64,000 nt of DNA, taken from NCBI GenBank assembly GCA_018806985.1, contig JADANN010000443.1:1603001-1667000 (forward strand). The letters are read 5' to 3'. Below the pieces are notes generated by a model that was not told where the DNA came from, did no database searches, and saw only the letters and a program-made list of their open reading frames with translations. This document shows positions 44,010 to 55,139 of the stretch, piece by piece (position 1 is the first letter of the stretch; every line of letters starts with the position of its first letter). Source of the DNA: Angiostrongylus vasorum. Its lineage: Eukaryota > Nematoda > Chromadorea > Rhabditida > Metastrongylidae. A program made the translations under genes and the position numbers.

Positions 44010-44970
44010 ACCCATTTCCAATGGTTACGAAGCAGAACCACTTGGGTTAGACAAAAGCATAGCGTGGTTCCCGAAAATAATGTTTCGATGTAAGTACGAT
44101 CCCTTTTAAGCTTCATATCAAATGGAGTAAGTTGCGCCATTAAGAGATGCTTAAGAAAAAATGGTCTTGAAAATTATGTAACGTCCCAGCCAATACCCTA
44201 CGCCGTCAGTTCGCAAACCGCCTCTATGATCGTTTGTGCAGCTCAGAAAACTGTTTGATCTGTCCTAACGGTAGAGACGGGGACTGCATGAATTTAGGTA
44301 TAATACACTTGATCTCATGTAACGCATGCCGTGGGGAATTATATTGGGGGAAACGCGTAGACCACTTTGCGTCTGCACAAAAGAACATCTAGGTGAGAAG
44401 TAAAAATTCGTCAAAGCACTCCTCTGGGTACGCATAGGACACACAAGCACAATGGCGATGGTTTTGAAGTGACTGTGCGAATCCTAGCGCAGGAATCGAA
44501 AACATCAACGCGCAAGAGTCTTGAGGCGTTTTGGATGAATTCCATAAATCTAAAGATGAACAGGAAAGACGAATGCATCACTATCACACGTGACCTGGCG
44601 CCCTATTTCAAAAATGGTTTTTTTGACCTGAATGGGTCTCGTTCGCGACCCCATGTGGGCGAGTCCCATTCGTACCACACGGTGAGTAGCCTTTTTTTGG
44701 TCAATGCAGAGTCGATTTAAAAACTTTGATCTTCATTAATATTTTAGCCCCTTTTTTTCCACCGAATAATTGAAGTATTCTTGTATAAAACACGTCCAGG
44801 CTCTGAGGAAGGCGATCATCGCCGAAAACACCAGCCATCGACCAACAACACCAACAACGACAACGACAACGAAGACCTATACCAACCTCGCATCAGCTAA
44901 AAAAAGATCAGTTTATAAGATCATATAAATAAATATATCAACTATCTGTGCCGAGGTTTATAGAAAGCTC
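44010..44970 (+). mobile_element. Penelope-like element, 3' part with GIY-YIG endonuclease
   Basis: 44100-44290 encodes the linker in broken frames (FANRLYDRLCSSENCLI-like). 44290-44420 carries the endonuclease start on the plus strand (LISCNACRGELYWG, decayed YIG, and RRPLCVCTKEHL). 44469-44700 gives VRILAQESKTSTRKSLEAFW and ITRDLAPYFKNGFFDL. The end repeats the 13.8/14.8 kb terminal sequence with a hammerhead-like core (44803-44829) and closes with GCCGAGGTTTATAGAAAGC. A later BEL/Pao fragment abuts it. Confidence 0.75.
44803..44829 (+). ncRNA. Hammerhead-like core with one extra A
   Basis: CTGAGGA, extra A, GGCG-ATCAT-CGCC (perfect stem), then GAAAAC with one A more than GAAAC. Likely inactive. 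Confidence 0.45.
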
Positions 44971-46560
44971 ATATTGGCAGTGCGTTGCAGCTCGTCTTTT
45001 GCTTGAGTATGGGGTTTTCCTGGAGTTGGTCTGCCATTATAGCATAAGCATCCAGCGCGGTCTGTACGCTGTTTCGATCATGTTCAGTGGCCGATTTTGC
45101 TTGTTTTAGCTTCTTTTGCCGTCCAGTAATGTAGGCATTTTGGGGAGTATTCAATTATAATGTGCGCTCGCGCCGGATGGACGACCTCCAAAATGACCTA
45201 TCTGCTCGACACCCTTCAGGGAAAAGCAAGAGAATGCGTCAAACAGCATAAAATATCGCAAAGTACTTATCGATAGTAATACAGCATCTGAAAGAGAAGT
45301 ACGACAATAAACAAGCTCACGTCCGTCATTTGTTACATACATTACGTACAACAGAAGCAAAGACGATACGCCTCGAAGATCAGGAAAACCTGTGTGAAAC
45401 CCTTTACTCGATAGTTGTTCAACTGCAACAAAAAGGGAAATTTATCGATACTCTGGTCTTAGAGCAACTATTGTTAGGAAATTTCACAAAGGAGATTCAA
45501 CGGTATGCTCGGCAAAAAGGAAGACAGAAAGTAGAAGGTGCAAAAACATGCGAACTGATGATGTCAAAGACTACATAAGGGAGGAACTTGAACTACGTAA
45601 TCGAGAACAAGAGAGGCCTACCTTAAGAACGGAACACATATATCAGCAAGAAGAGACATTCAAAGCAGACGATATGCATGCTTCTACTGCAACAAAGTAG
45701 GACACCTACCAAACGATTCTGCTAACAACTCAACAAGAAAGAGTACAAATTATTAAAACTCGTAATCTCTGCTACAATTGCGGTTCAGCATTGCACCAGG
45801 TTCCCGATTGTAAAGCAGGCCCATGTCGAAATTGCAATAAGCACGGGACACCACACTTCGATTTGTAGGTATCAGCACCTACCAACCGAATACAAGCCGA
45901 GAAAAGGAGGAAATACTACAAGCGACAGAATAAAGGCATCTACGAAATTACCAAACATCACTCCAAAGGAAAAGAAGCCCAGTTCATCGAAAATCAATAC
46001 AGTAATTTCTGATGAGACGCGCCATGATGATACCGTCGTTCGTCATATTAGGAGGGAGCACGCATCCAACAGTCAAATTTTAGCAGGACAGGCGAAAGTG
46101 TTCAATCCCAACAAGGCGAGACGAGAACTAATAGAGGTGATCTTCGATACGGGACCTGACCGCTCGTTCATTACTAATGCGCTAGCCAGTCGCCTTCAAC
46201 TACGAGGTAGTGATTCCTTCGAATTAACCATCCACACATTGGGAGATCCAAAGCTAATAACTAGGACATGCGGAGTCACTACGTTGAAATTGCGGGATGC
46301 GTTTGGATCAGAGCACGAAATTACGGCAACTAGAATCGATAGGACTATACAGCGTCTAGAGCGCATCAGTCTAAAGCGAGAGGACACAGAATTTCTCGAG
46401 AATCCTAATATTAAGCTCTCAATAAACCCAGATCTTAACGCCATATATCCATAAATCCTTCTCGGATGCTCAGAAAAATTCACCATGTTTGATAGCGGAT
46501 TAACTCAAACAAGAACATTGCCATCAGGATCGAAATTAGTCCCATCCTAACTTGGAGTAC
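44969..46560 (+). mobile_element. BEL/Pao LTR-retrotransposon gag-protease fragment
   Basis: Plus strand, several frames. 45330-45560 is gag-like (HTLRTTEAKTIRLEDQENL). A first zinc knuckle near 45.68 kb has lost its last Cys (CFYCNKVGHLPNDS). The second is intact: CYNCGSALHQVPDC at 45770-45811, followed by CRNCNKHGTPH. 46098-46454 is the Pao-type aspartic peptidase region (VIFDTGPDRSFITNALASRL, LKLRDAFGSEHEI, LSINPDLNAIYP), continuing to FTMFDSGLTQTRTLPSG after a stop. RT, RNase H, integrase and LTRs are absent. The first ~185 bp (44969-45154) encodes a gag-like N-terminus on the minus strand instead, suggesting an inversion. Confidence 0.75.
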
Positions 46561-47310
46561 CTGTGAGTACCTTTTATTTAACAAAACTGCTAAGTTAACA
46601 GCACAAAGTAGTTACATGAGAATCGACGATAACACTAATGTAGTAGTGATGCAACAGCTAAAGATTTTAGTTAGTATCACTACAACCTAAGCAAATGAAT
46701 TTGTAAAGGAAGATTAAACGCCAGGGCAATGATGATGGAATGTCAACGACGATCGTCAAAGCGTCGTCAGAAGGCAAATGACGGTGCCAGTGGGCGTGGC
46801 TATGGAGTCCAATCCCCAAGCACTAAGACGTACCCAATAGAATGCCTGGTGGTGTGACTGATGGCTACAAGATGCTGTGTCTCAGTGGCGTGCCCGATGG
46901 CTAGAATGAGATGTGGACGTAGGGCACTCACGCGGGCGTTGTGGCATATGCAGTCTCTACTGACTTATAGAATGTGTTTGTTAGATAGATAGAGAAATCT
47001 CTATCTGATAGAGGAATTCTCTATATGATCCCTTAACTTTGGCAATTAGAACTAATTAGTAATGCAATACATGATAACACCATATTCAGTTCAGTGATGA
47101 TGAAATACAAAAGCTCTTGCCTTAACAAACAAATTCATGCTGTCTTGTTTTGACTTTCATGAATATCAGTGATCATTAAACATTTCGAAGTCTTTCAAAG
47201 CCTTAGAATTACTCTAAGGATTCAACTCCTTCGTAGAATCGTGGGCGTCATTGAATGCATATTTGGCCTATACAAGACTGAAGGGACCCTATCGTTGCCT
47301 GAACTTACTG
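46561..47310. other. Unassigned stretch after the BEL/Pao fragment
   Basis: No exon or repeat match seen apart from an imperfect short inverted repeat around GATAGAGAAATCTCTATC (46985-47005). Confidence 0.25.
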
Positions 47311-47314
47311 GACT

Positions 47315-47860
47315 CTGGTGTCTACGGTGGGGGAACGAACGCGCTATTGACCTTCCGGGGAGTAGCGCGCTCACCACCAGACCATGCGGGTCCTTCGTTT
47401 CGCCTGTTTCTCTCAGCTAGTTCTATTGATCTTTTGCCATCAGCAATCACCCGTCAGCGGGATTGATCTGGGGGGCCCAAATCGGTAACGAACCCAGTTA
47501 AGCTGAGGCTGCAGTTATAATCACAATTTTTTACTTATTATTTACTGCCTACTCTTTTTAGCGGCAGGGTATATATTGCGAAATATAACTTTAATGATGC
47601 TGAGATATTTGCAGAACTCCGTACCGCAGGTGTATTGAACTAGCTGAGAGACATGCGAAACGAAGGACCCGCATGGTCTGGTGGTGAGCGCGCTACACCC
47701 CCGGAAGGGACAATAATAGCGCGTTCGTTCCCCACCGTAGACACCTGCGGTCCCGGAGTTTTGCAAATATCTCAGCATCATTAAAGTTCTATTTCGCAAT
47801 ATATACCCTGCCGCTAAAAAGAGTAGGCAGTAAATAATAAGTCAAAATTACTGGACTCAT
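47315..47860. repeat. Inverted pair of family B repeats
   Basis: The plus half (47315-47600) and minus half (47605-47860) share GGAACGAACGCGCTATTG and TACTGCCTACTCTTTTTAGC ends. The minus half has TGGTCTGGTGGTGAGCGCGC and GCGCGTTCGTTCCCCACC (A/B-box-like). The arms are closely matched, so this may be one of the younger copies. Confidence 0.65.
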
Positions 47861-47864
47861 TTAT

Positions 47865-48265
47865 CTGCACAACTGGTAACAATTTGCCAGATGCGGAATG
47901 AAAGAGAGCTTGGTTGGCCTAAAGCACGAGAACTTAAGCAGAACAAAACTTCTACTTGTAATTAAGCACCAACTTGAAAGATAAAAAAGCGAAGCAGTCT
48001 AACTTGGACGTTCAAAGACTCAGATACAGAAGCCAAAAGATGTTGTGACAAAAGGATCCATAAAAATAAAGAAGCAATAAATGGAAGGAAAACGAGACAA
48101 AATTTACCCTACGGAAACAACATTCGTGCTACAAAGCGGTGTTGACTGCTAGTTATGTAAAGTGTCAATAGTGAAAACCATTCTGCTCATGGTCCCTGAA
48201 CACCCAACGTGTCACGATCGCTATAGATCTGTCGTTAATGCTGACCTGACCGCTCAATTAGTAGC
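47865..48265. other. Unassigned spacer
   Basis: A-rich non-coding sequence without a recognised feature. Confidence 0.2.
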
Positions 48266-48269
48266 CAAT

Positions 48270-48425
48270 ATTACGACTAGCTGAGAGGCAGGCGAAAAGA
48301 AAGACCTGCATGGTGTAGTGGTGAACGCGTTAGCCCCTGGAAAGGGTAATAGCGCGTTCTTTCTCCTCACCGCAGACACCTGCAGTCCAGAGTTTTGTAA
48401 ATACCTTAGCAAAGTTGTGATTATC
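48270..48425 (+). repeat. Single family B copy
   Basis: CTAGCTGAGAGGCAGGCG, GCATGGTGTAGTGGTGAACG (A-box-like), AGCGCGTTCTTTCTCC (B-box-like), then CACCGCAGACACCTGCAG. Confidence 0.6.
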
Positions 48426-48429
48426 TCAT

Positions 48430-49540
48430 GTTTATTAATATTTAATTCTCATCTTAAACGAACAGGAAGGGTTGAATTTTAACAATGACTGTAGACGTCT
48501 AGTTGTGTGAACTAATGTTGTGTTGTAATGCTATTCAAGTTGATTAGAATCGAATTTGTCGCACTCATTTGCGAGAATTAATCGCTCCCTTCATTCTACC
48601 ATTTGAATTAAAACCATGGGAACGATTTCGAGTCTGAAACGACGGTCATCTGCACGTGAATAGTGCACTTTTTTTCTAACATATTTGTTCTAACACAAGG
48701 GTGCTAAAAATGTTAAGACAGCATCTGACAAAAAACTGTTATAACAAGGTGGATTTAAATGGCCTGACTTCACATATCTAGCGAATTCCAGAACTACTTC
48801 CGTTTGTTTCTCCCACCGTCACTCGTGGAGATAGTAGATTTTAGGTCCATTTAGGGTATTGCTTTCAGACACTCTTCTTCACTAATATGCTCAATGCTGG
48901 TTGAACACAGTTTCTCTCTTGAAATTCTGAGGTAACTCTACCGAGCCTCTCCTTTCTTTACTATCAGCAAGTGCTTGCATTTACAAATTTAGGGAAAAAT
49001 CTACTGCACTTCAACTGGGATTCTTCCACGATAAAGGAGAACCAAATTGGTATGTGAACATGTAGATGGGTTTTCTGCAAGCAACTGAAGTTTAGCTCGT
49101 TGAAATGAGTGCATTACAAAAAACAGTTCAGATTTTAATAGAGAACCCTAATAGCAAGAGGTGTGTTTCCCGCAGTGGTAGTCGAGAAACTAGCAGGATT
49201 GGCTCAGACGCTTCTTCCAATGCACGATACATAGGAAAGCAATCCTGCTGGCAAGAAAGCATACATGAGCATAACAATTTTTTGCTATATGGATAGAGGG
49301 TAATCTTGGACGGACTAGAGGTAGGACATTATAAAACCGATAAATAAACGATGTAGGCAGAAGTTTCAACGGTGTGATTTCGTTTTCAATACAGCACAGT
49401 AGTGTGGATGGAAAAGTATACAAAACGTCTGTATCGTCTATCGTCCCGTTGATCACTGAGTAGCCCAAGTGGGACACCACTAAACCTTCCGTTTCTCTCT
49501 GTTCGTGCAAGTGAGAGCCAGTGGGTTTTCATCGCTCTAA
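48430..49540. other. Unassigned stretch
   Basis: Open frames of 63 codons (49105-49296, plus) and 106 codons (49190-49510, minus) overlap. The minus product (containing GTIDDTDVLYTFPSTLL and FIYRFYNVLPLVRPRL) looks protein-like in composition but matches no family I know. Nothing else seen. Confidence 0.2.
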
Positions 49541-52238
49541 AGACTCGTTGAGCATCATATCCTCGATTTATAAAGAACTAGAACAACCGCGTCGGTGATC
49601 TTTCTGCGCTGCGTTCGACATCCCGAGGGATCCACTATTAACAGCTGTTGTCCATTTGTTGTCGTTGCCATGCATTACGTGTTCAGCCCACCTTACCTTC
49701 GACAATTCGTAGTGTGGAACGTGGAATTTAATTTTCCATTGTTGACCTAGATCAGAACCTCAGATCGTCTCCCTGATCTTTCGTAACACGGGATGCTCAC
49801 AGCTTCGCCCTTTCAACTGTGCGTTCAATAACGCCGAGTTATCTTTCATCCTGCTTACGTAGCGACGAGATTTCCAACACATAAGTTGAGGCAGGAAGAA
49901 TCTTAGAGTTGAAAGGGTGGGCGCAGAGGATGTTCTTCGCTTTCTTCACCGCATCCTTGGTGCCCCTTAGTGCTCTCCAAACCGCTCGCTTCCTCCTACT
50001 CAAATCCGGAGCTAGGTCCTTCACTATGTTAAATTTTTTGACCTTGATAGAAGCAGGTGGAGCATTCGGAGATGTTCATTCCTTTTTGGCGTGAATGTGG
50101 CATTTGAAACCAATCCGTTGTTCCTCTGAAGACCGTTTTGGTGGCGGGGGAGAGCCAATATTTTTTGGCGACGTGGTATCGCTTTCCTTAACCACTCTTG
50201 TTTCGTTGGTGTTAATATCGTTGTAGAATGGTGATGTTTCCGATGCCAACTTTTTATACACCTCCCAATGATTCTTTATGCGCTCAGAAGAAAACCCCTG
50301 GATGTCCAGGACTTCCATGACAGCTTCTATCTCAACTGAGTCAAAAGCTTTGTTTAAATAAATGAGAGAAAAACAGTGCGACGCCTTCTACCTTCGCTAT
50401 CCTTCAATCAGTTATGTTATTGCGTAGAGTGGTCCCATCATAGTGAATCTCTTTCAATGCCTTGTTTGCTCTCATGGCTGTTCTTCGCCCAGTGCTGTGC
50501 CAATCTTGCTTAGGATGACTTGAGTGAAGAGTTTATAGACGACAGGTAGCAATTAGGTTGGGCATCAGCTGCATGTATCGCGGAGGTCGCCATTGAAGAA
50601 TACATGGTCGTGCTCGTTTTTCATTGAATGAGAGCCTTTAACTCTGACAGGTAACGTGTGGACAGCCGAGCCATTGTATTGATGAGGACTGGCGGTGGCT
50701 TCTTCAAGTGTTCGGGTCTTCTTGTCGCAAACAAGTGTTCTTCGATTTTTTGCCGACAAAATAACACACCGGATTTTGAAAGGGGGAAGGATTGGCGCGA
50801 CATATCCGTCCTGCTTTATTCCAATCGTTAATGCTTTTTTTCCAGTGCCCTTTTGGAAGCTGTTAACTCTTCCATCTGGGAGTCGAAGTGTCAATATTCC
50901 TGGTATTGTAATTTGCGAAGCTTCGGTAGGGTTTGCGAATGCTTTTCCCGGCCGCTCTAGCTTCTACCACAACTGCTGCTCTTCTCTCTTTATGGTCTTT
51001 TATCGCCTGTCTGCATTGGTTTGCAAGTTCGGACGTGAGCTGGTGCTTGCCTGTAGCTCGTACGATTCTACGCTGACGTATCAGCTCCAGTGTTTCTGTA
51101 AACAGACGTCTCTTGGTAACTTTCGAACTCCCAGCTTTCATTGCGCTATCGTGAAAATGTTGAAATAAGCCGGTCGTACAAATAGCATCAATAGCATCAT
51201 CAATAGCAAATACAAATAGCGTCTTCCCGAGAGCCGACCAGTGATCTGAGAAAATTACAGTTTGTTTTAGTTTTGGGAATTCGTTTTTCGAACGTAAGAA
51301 ATCTTCTTTCCTCTCGCCTGCGCAAAGGAGGTGCCTGGTAGAGTTCTGGGTCAAGAGGACATCAATTAGGCAGAAGCTTCGATTTACCTTTGTATGCTCT
51401 AGTTCATTTTCGGTACTCCCTGTTGAAAAACTTCCACGTCCAGCTTACAGTCTGGGTTTCTAGAATTGCTATTTGCTATTGATGGTGTTGATTATCATCA
51501 TGACCTCAAACAGTTGCTAATTCGTTCATTCTGAAAGCTATGCTTCACTGTGACGTTCTTCTAACGTTCTCCTGGATTTAAACACTTCAGCGCTGAGGTC
51601 GAAAATAATGACTTTGAAGAAGACAACTTTCCAGTTGAACTTCCCGCTCTGAGTCTGCGTTGAATATTTTTGGCTTATAGCTTGATATCCGTGTGTAAAC
51701 GACGAAGATGTCAAAGCCGGTATGGATCCACATCTGTTCAACCATAAACGTCCACTTCTGGTTGTTAGTTGCTTGAATGAATCGATTTTCATGACCAAAT
51801 TTGTGTTGACGAGAGCACCGACGCCCCTGACTTTTCTATTATCCCATGTTCCGAAGAAGAGTTCTTCTCCGATGTTACAGACAGAGATGAATGGGCTCAA
51901 ATTTTTCATTTCTGCCTGTTCGATGATGTTGTAGCTTATCCTTTTGTCTGCACGATCTCTGTATCTCATGATGTCTTCTGTAAACTACTCAGATGCAAAT
52001 GAAGATACCTTATAGGTGATCATTCCACGCTTAGCCGCCCCCGAAATAGCATTGACATTTTGGCAACCTTTCTGTACTCGCTCTACCCAGCGATACCGTA
52101 TCGGGGGGCTCTTCCAAGGGGAGGGTAATGAAGCCCAGTTATATGAATGCGTCGTTTTCTGTTCAGCAATCGCGAGGATGTTATACACCATACATTTACC
52201 TCCATAGAAAAACACAATACAATACAATAGTAGCTGAC

Positions 52239-52263
52239 GTTTCCGCAGTATCGCCTTCTTCAG
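52239..52263 (-). ncRNA. Hammerhead-like core, left arm of the fold-back
   Basis: Minus strand: CTGAAGA, extra A, GGCGATACTGCG as stem-loop II, GAAAC, then GTCAGCTA. The conserved boxes are intact. Stem II pairs GGC only imperfectly, so folding should be computed. Confidence 0.5.
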
Positions 52264-52338
52264 AGCCTGGAAGGGTATACTGATATAGAATTTACTGGGC
52301 CAAACGCTTCAATAACACTTTAAAAAAGACGAAGAACT

Positions 52339-52363
52339 CTGAAGAAGGCGATACTGCTGAAAC
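52339..52363 (+). ncRNA. Hammerhead-like core, right arm of the fold-back
   Basis: CTGAAGA (52339-52345), extra A, GGCGATACTGCT, GAAAC (52359-52363), GTCAGCTA. Mirror copy of 52239-52263 with one base changed in stem II. Confidence 0.5.
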
Positions 52364-52682
52364 GTCAGCTACTGTTGTACTGTATTGTGTGTTTATCTAT
52401 GGAAGTAAACGTATGCTGTATAACAACCTCTCGATTGATCAATAAGAAAACGACACATTCACATTCTAATGCCGAGGTTAATAGAAAGTCGGTCCTGGGA
52501 ACTGTTATAAGAAGCCAAGTTATTTTACTGTGTTTAACACTCGATGAACACATGTAGTTTGCTGAGCTCTGACGATGGGGCGTGTTATCGTAACGGGTAG
52601 CTTGTTAGTCTCTCCCAAGCAGACCGTGAGCTTATTTGTTGGACTCTAACCTCCTCCCATATTGTTCTCTGTTACAATGTTT

Positions 52683-53380
52683 TACTTTTTATTTTCTGCC
52701 TCTACAATTCTCACTGCATTATGCGAAGTACAACTACATTTTTCGCTGTGGTTGTATTTCGCATAATACTCTGCCATGAAAATTGTAGAGGCAGAGAATA
52801 AAAAAGTATACATTGTGGTTTCAACTGAAGCCTGAGCTTAACAAGGTTTAATGCCGATGTGGCCTTTCCAGATCAATCCCGTTGACGGGTGATTGCTGAT
52901 GGCACTGATTGATAAAACTAGCTGAAAGACAAGCGAAACGAAGGATCTGCTAGGTGTGGTGGTGAGCGCGTTAGCCCCGGAAACGGTAATAGCGCTTTCG
53001 TTCCCCACCGCAGACACCTGCTGTCCCGAGTTTTGCAAATATCTCAGCATCGTTGTAATTGTATTTCGCATAATACCCTGCCGTGAAATTGGTGCAAGCA
53101 AAAAGATAAAAAAAGTAAACATTGTGATTTCAAGTACAGTGTCAGCTTAAATGGGTTCAGTGCTGATGTGGGCTCTCCAGATCAATCCCGTTAACGGGTG
53201 ATTGCTGATGACACGAAACGATAGGAAACTAGCCGAGAGAGAGGCGAAACCAAAGACCTGCATGGTGTGGTGGTGATCGCGTTAGCCCCGGAAAGGGTAA
53301 TAGCGCTTTCATTCCCCGACGCGGACACCTGCTGTCCCGAGTTTTGCAAATATCTCGGCATCGTTGTGGTTGTTCTCTGT
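52683..53380. repeat. Family B cluster: palindromic end plus two tandem copies
   Basis: 52683-52832 is a palindrome (TACTTTTTATTTTCTGCCTC inverted to GAGGCAGAGAATAAAAAAGT). Two same-sense copies follow, ~52835-53125 and ~53130-53380. Each runs from AGATCAATCCCGTTGACGGG or its variant through TGGTGTGGTGGTGAGCGCG and CCCACCGCAGACACC to ATATCTCAGCATCGTTG (GGCATCGTTG in the second). Direct tandem copies are unusual for this family here. Confidence 0.65.
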
Positions 53381-53640
53381 TACTTGACTACTTCAGCCTG
53401 TTGACCAAAGTTACTCGCAGAATACAATCAGCATAAACGAAAACACAGCTACGCAGGCACGCGTGAATACGTCCTCGTAAATACAGATGGTGTGTGCCAA
53501 ATCGGCGCACCAGAAACAGCGAGTCCAGTCCATCCCTTAGATCTATCTGCGTTTCAGGGAAACAAAGGTCACCTCTGGTCCTCGATTAACCCCTAATCTA
53601 CTACTTGAGGACACTCAACGTTGCCTCGCGGCTAAGCTGA
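53380..53640 (-). mobile_element. RTE-1 5' region fragment, without the SINE
   Basis: Matches 30.9-31.0 kb joined to 31.36-31.55 kb (GAATACGTCCTCGTAAAT, then GCCAAATCGGCGCACCAG, then GGTCCTCGATTAACCCC), so it gives an empty-site view of the family C insertion at 30997-31343. Confidence 0.6.
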
Positions 53641-53649
53641 TGGAGATCC

Positions 53650-55030
53650 TTTGTGAGGGAGAATATGCAAATAGTAGGGAAAATTCATGGCCCATACGAG
53701 AGGATAGAAAATAATTGTTGCGAGGTGCAAGATGGTCTCAACACAATAAATCACTGTTTTACTGATGAGCAGAAAAGGGGTAGTCGACGAAACACATCTA
53801 AATATAGAAATTAGAAATGTGGGTACAGAAATTATTGGTTTGTCATCTCTCCTACACAAGAGAAGTCTTATCTTCTTTACACACGAACAGATGGACAAAT
53901 ATTTGAGTTATTGAACGAACAGTTAAAAACCTGCTTTCACTGGTTCATTATACTCTCCTGTCAGCCCTCACACACAAAAAAGGATGCTTCATATTTCAAA
54001 CAGGCGTCAGCGCGGACAGGAAGAGAGCAAGAGGAAGAATCCTCGAAATAAGGCGTCAAAAAAGCTATTTCGAATGGCTTAGAAACTGTGGCTCCTCGGG
54101 ATAGCTTAGAGGAAAAAAGCACACCCACAACTAATAATTCTAGCGAGAGTAAGGTCCCATCTATCCTTTCCTTCATTTCCAACGAAGTAAGGTCGGCTAT
54201 AAAACCTTGCTGTAGTAGGGGGTACCAAGAGAATACGATAACAGTGATCGAAATATGGCGGGAAACTCTGCGACGCCGGCTAGTTCTTAACAGCCTGTGT
54301 GTCCATCTATACACAACACAAAAATTGCATAATATACCCAAACGGTACAGATCCTCCCAATGTTTACCGCCTCATCGTGGCTGGGAGGTGTTCCTGGGTG
54401 TCGGGCTGCGATGTACAGTGGGGGGCGATTCATCCCCGCGGCAAGGTCTCCAAAGCTGAGAACGAGTCTAGCGTTTCCATCAGGAAGCCCAGCTAAGAGT
54501 GAACCTGGATCCACCAAGATCCTGGTATCGAAGTCGCATGGTGGCAAATCTCCCTCCACAAGGGCTGCGACTGTCTGTGGCGCTGAAGAGTTGAGGCAGA
54601 GTTTGGTGAGGCTGACCTCGAGGTTCCAGAGAACCACAATGGCTTAACCAGCAAATCTCCGAAAACTGGAGATAATGCTGAGGCCCGCACAACTAGTGGG
54701 GATGGGCCGTTCAAGTATCAAGTTCAAGTAACGGTAGAAACGGTAATTGCACGAGTTCGATTACGGTTAATCCGATCTCTTGTAAAGCGTATGGATACAT
54801 ACACAATACATTGGCGAAACGGGTAAAACATTATGCATTGCATGAAAGAGCACCTAGTCGGTAAATTTAAAATTAAGCCAAATACACCGCTAACAGCACG
54901 TAACACATAGAGACATGGCTAAGAAAGATATTATCCTTGCTCAAGAGTCCAAAAACATCATCGCATAAAACTCTTCAAACGCTTTGCATAAATTCCAAAA
55001 ATCCGGAATTAAGCAGCAATAAGAAGTTTT
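53650..55030 (+). mobile_element. Penelope-like element, split by a family C repeat
   Basis: Plus strand. 53.86-54.06 kb holds decayed RT C-terminal sequence. 54088-54341 gives SILSFISNEVRSAIKPCCSR, ITVIEIWRETLRRRLVLNSL and KLHNIPK. 54730-54920 continues in the endonuclease region (IRSLVKRMDTYTIHWRNG, decayed). The insertion 54348-54729 separates them. No RT catalytic box or intact GIY-YIG remains. Confidence 0.7.
54348..54729 (+). repeat. Family C repeat with 7-bp duplication
   Basis: Flanked by AACGGTA at 54341-54347 and 54730-54736. In intact Penelope copies that site occurs once (CTAACGGTAGAGACGG). Tail CAAGTATCAAGTTCAAGT. The 65-132-codon open frames crossing it are not genes. Confidence 0.75.
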
Positions 55031-55139
55031 CTGTGATCACGCATAACCTCACGCTATACCTCAGGTTTAGTCTTTGAGCTGAACAAGGCACATTTTTTTG
55101 CTCATTTAGGCGTGTGCAGATGTGAGTTCCCCATTGCGA

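Larger units (their letters stand above)
52143..52511. mobile_element. Fold-back element with two inverted hammerhead-like motifs and 12-bp TSD
   Basis: Flanked by AAGCCCAGTTAT (52131-52142) and AAGCCAAGTTAT (52512-52523), a 12-bp duplication with one mismatch inside the RTE-1 5' region. The arms (52143-~52275 and ~52330-52465) are reverse complements, from AATGCGTCGTTTTCTGTTCA to CAGAGC and back. Each carries a hammerhead-like core. Beyond the right arm is a ~45-bp extension containing GCCGAGGTTAATAGAAAGTC (52471-52490). Inverted terminal repeats plus a one-sided extension resemble published Penelope copies. No coding sequence. Confidence 0.75.
49540..52680 (-). mobile_element. RTE-1 copy c, degenerate, split by a fold-back insertion
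   Basis: The endonuclease is partly readable at 51969-51538 ([52 protein letters not shown]). The linker lies at 51354-50863 (TKRRLFTETLELIRQRRIVR, TSELANQCRQAIKDHKERR). RT pieces fall between 50.9 and 50.1 kb, and the C-terminus at 50024-49839 (MKDLAPDLSRRKRAVWRALR, LPASTYVLEISSLRKQDE). The 5' region continues at 52050-52130 and, after the inserted 52143-52511 element, at 52555-52680. Confidence 0.75.

Noticed and set aside
46098..46454. Considered as a second host aspartic protease because of FDTGPD
   Set aside because: The surrounding sequence (SFITNALASRL, INPDLNAIYP) and upstream zinc knuckles identify a BEL/Pao peptidase region.
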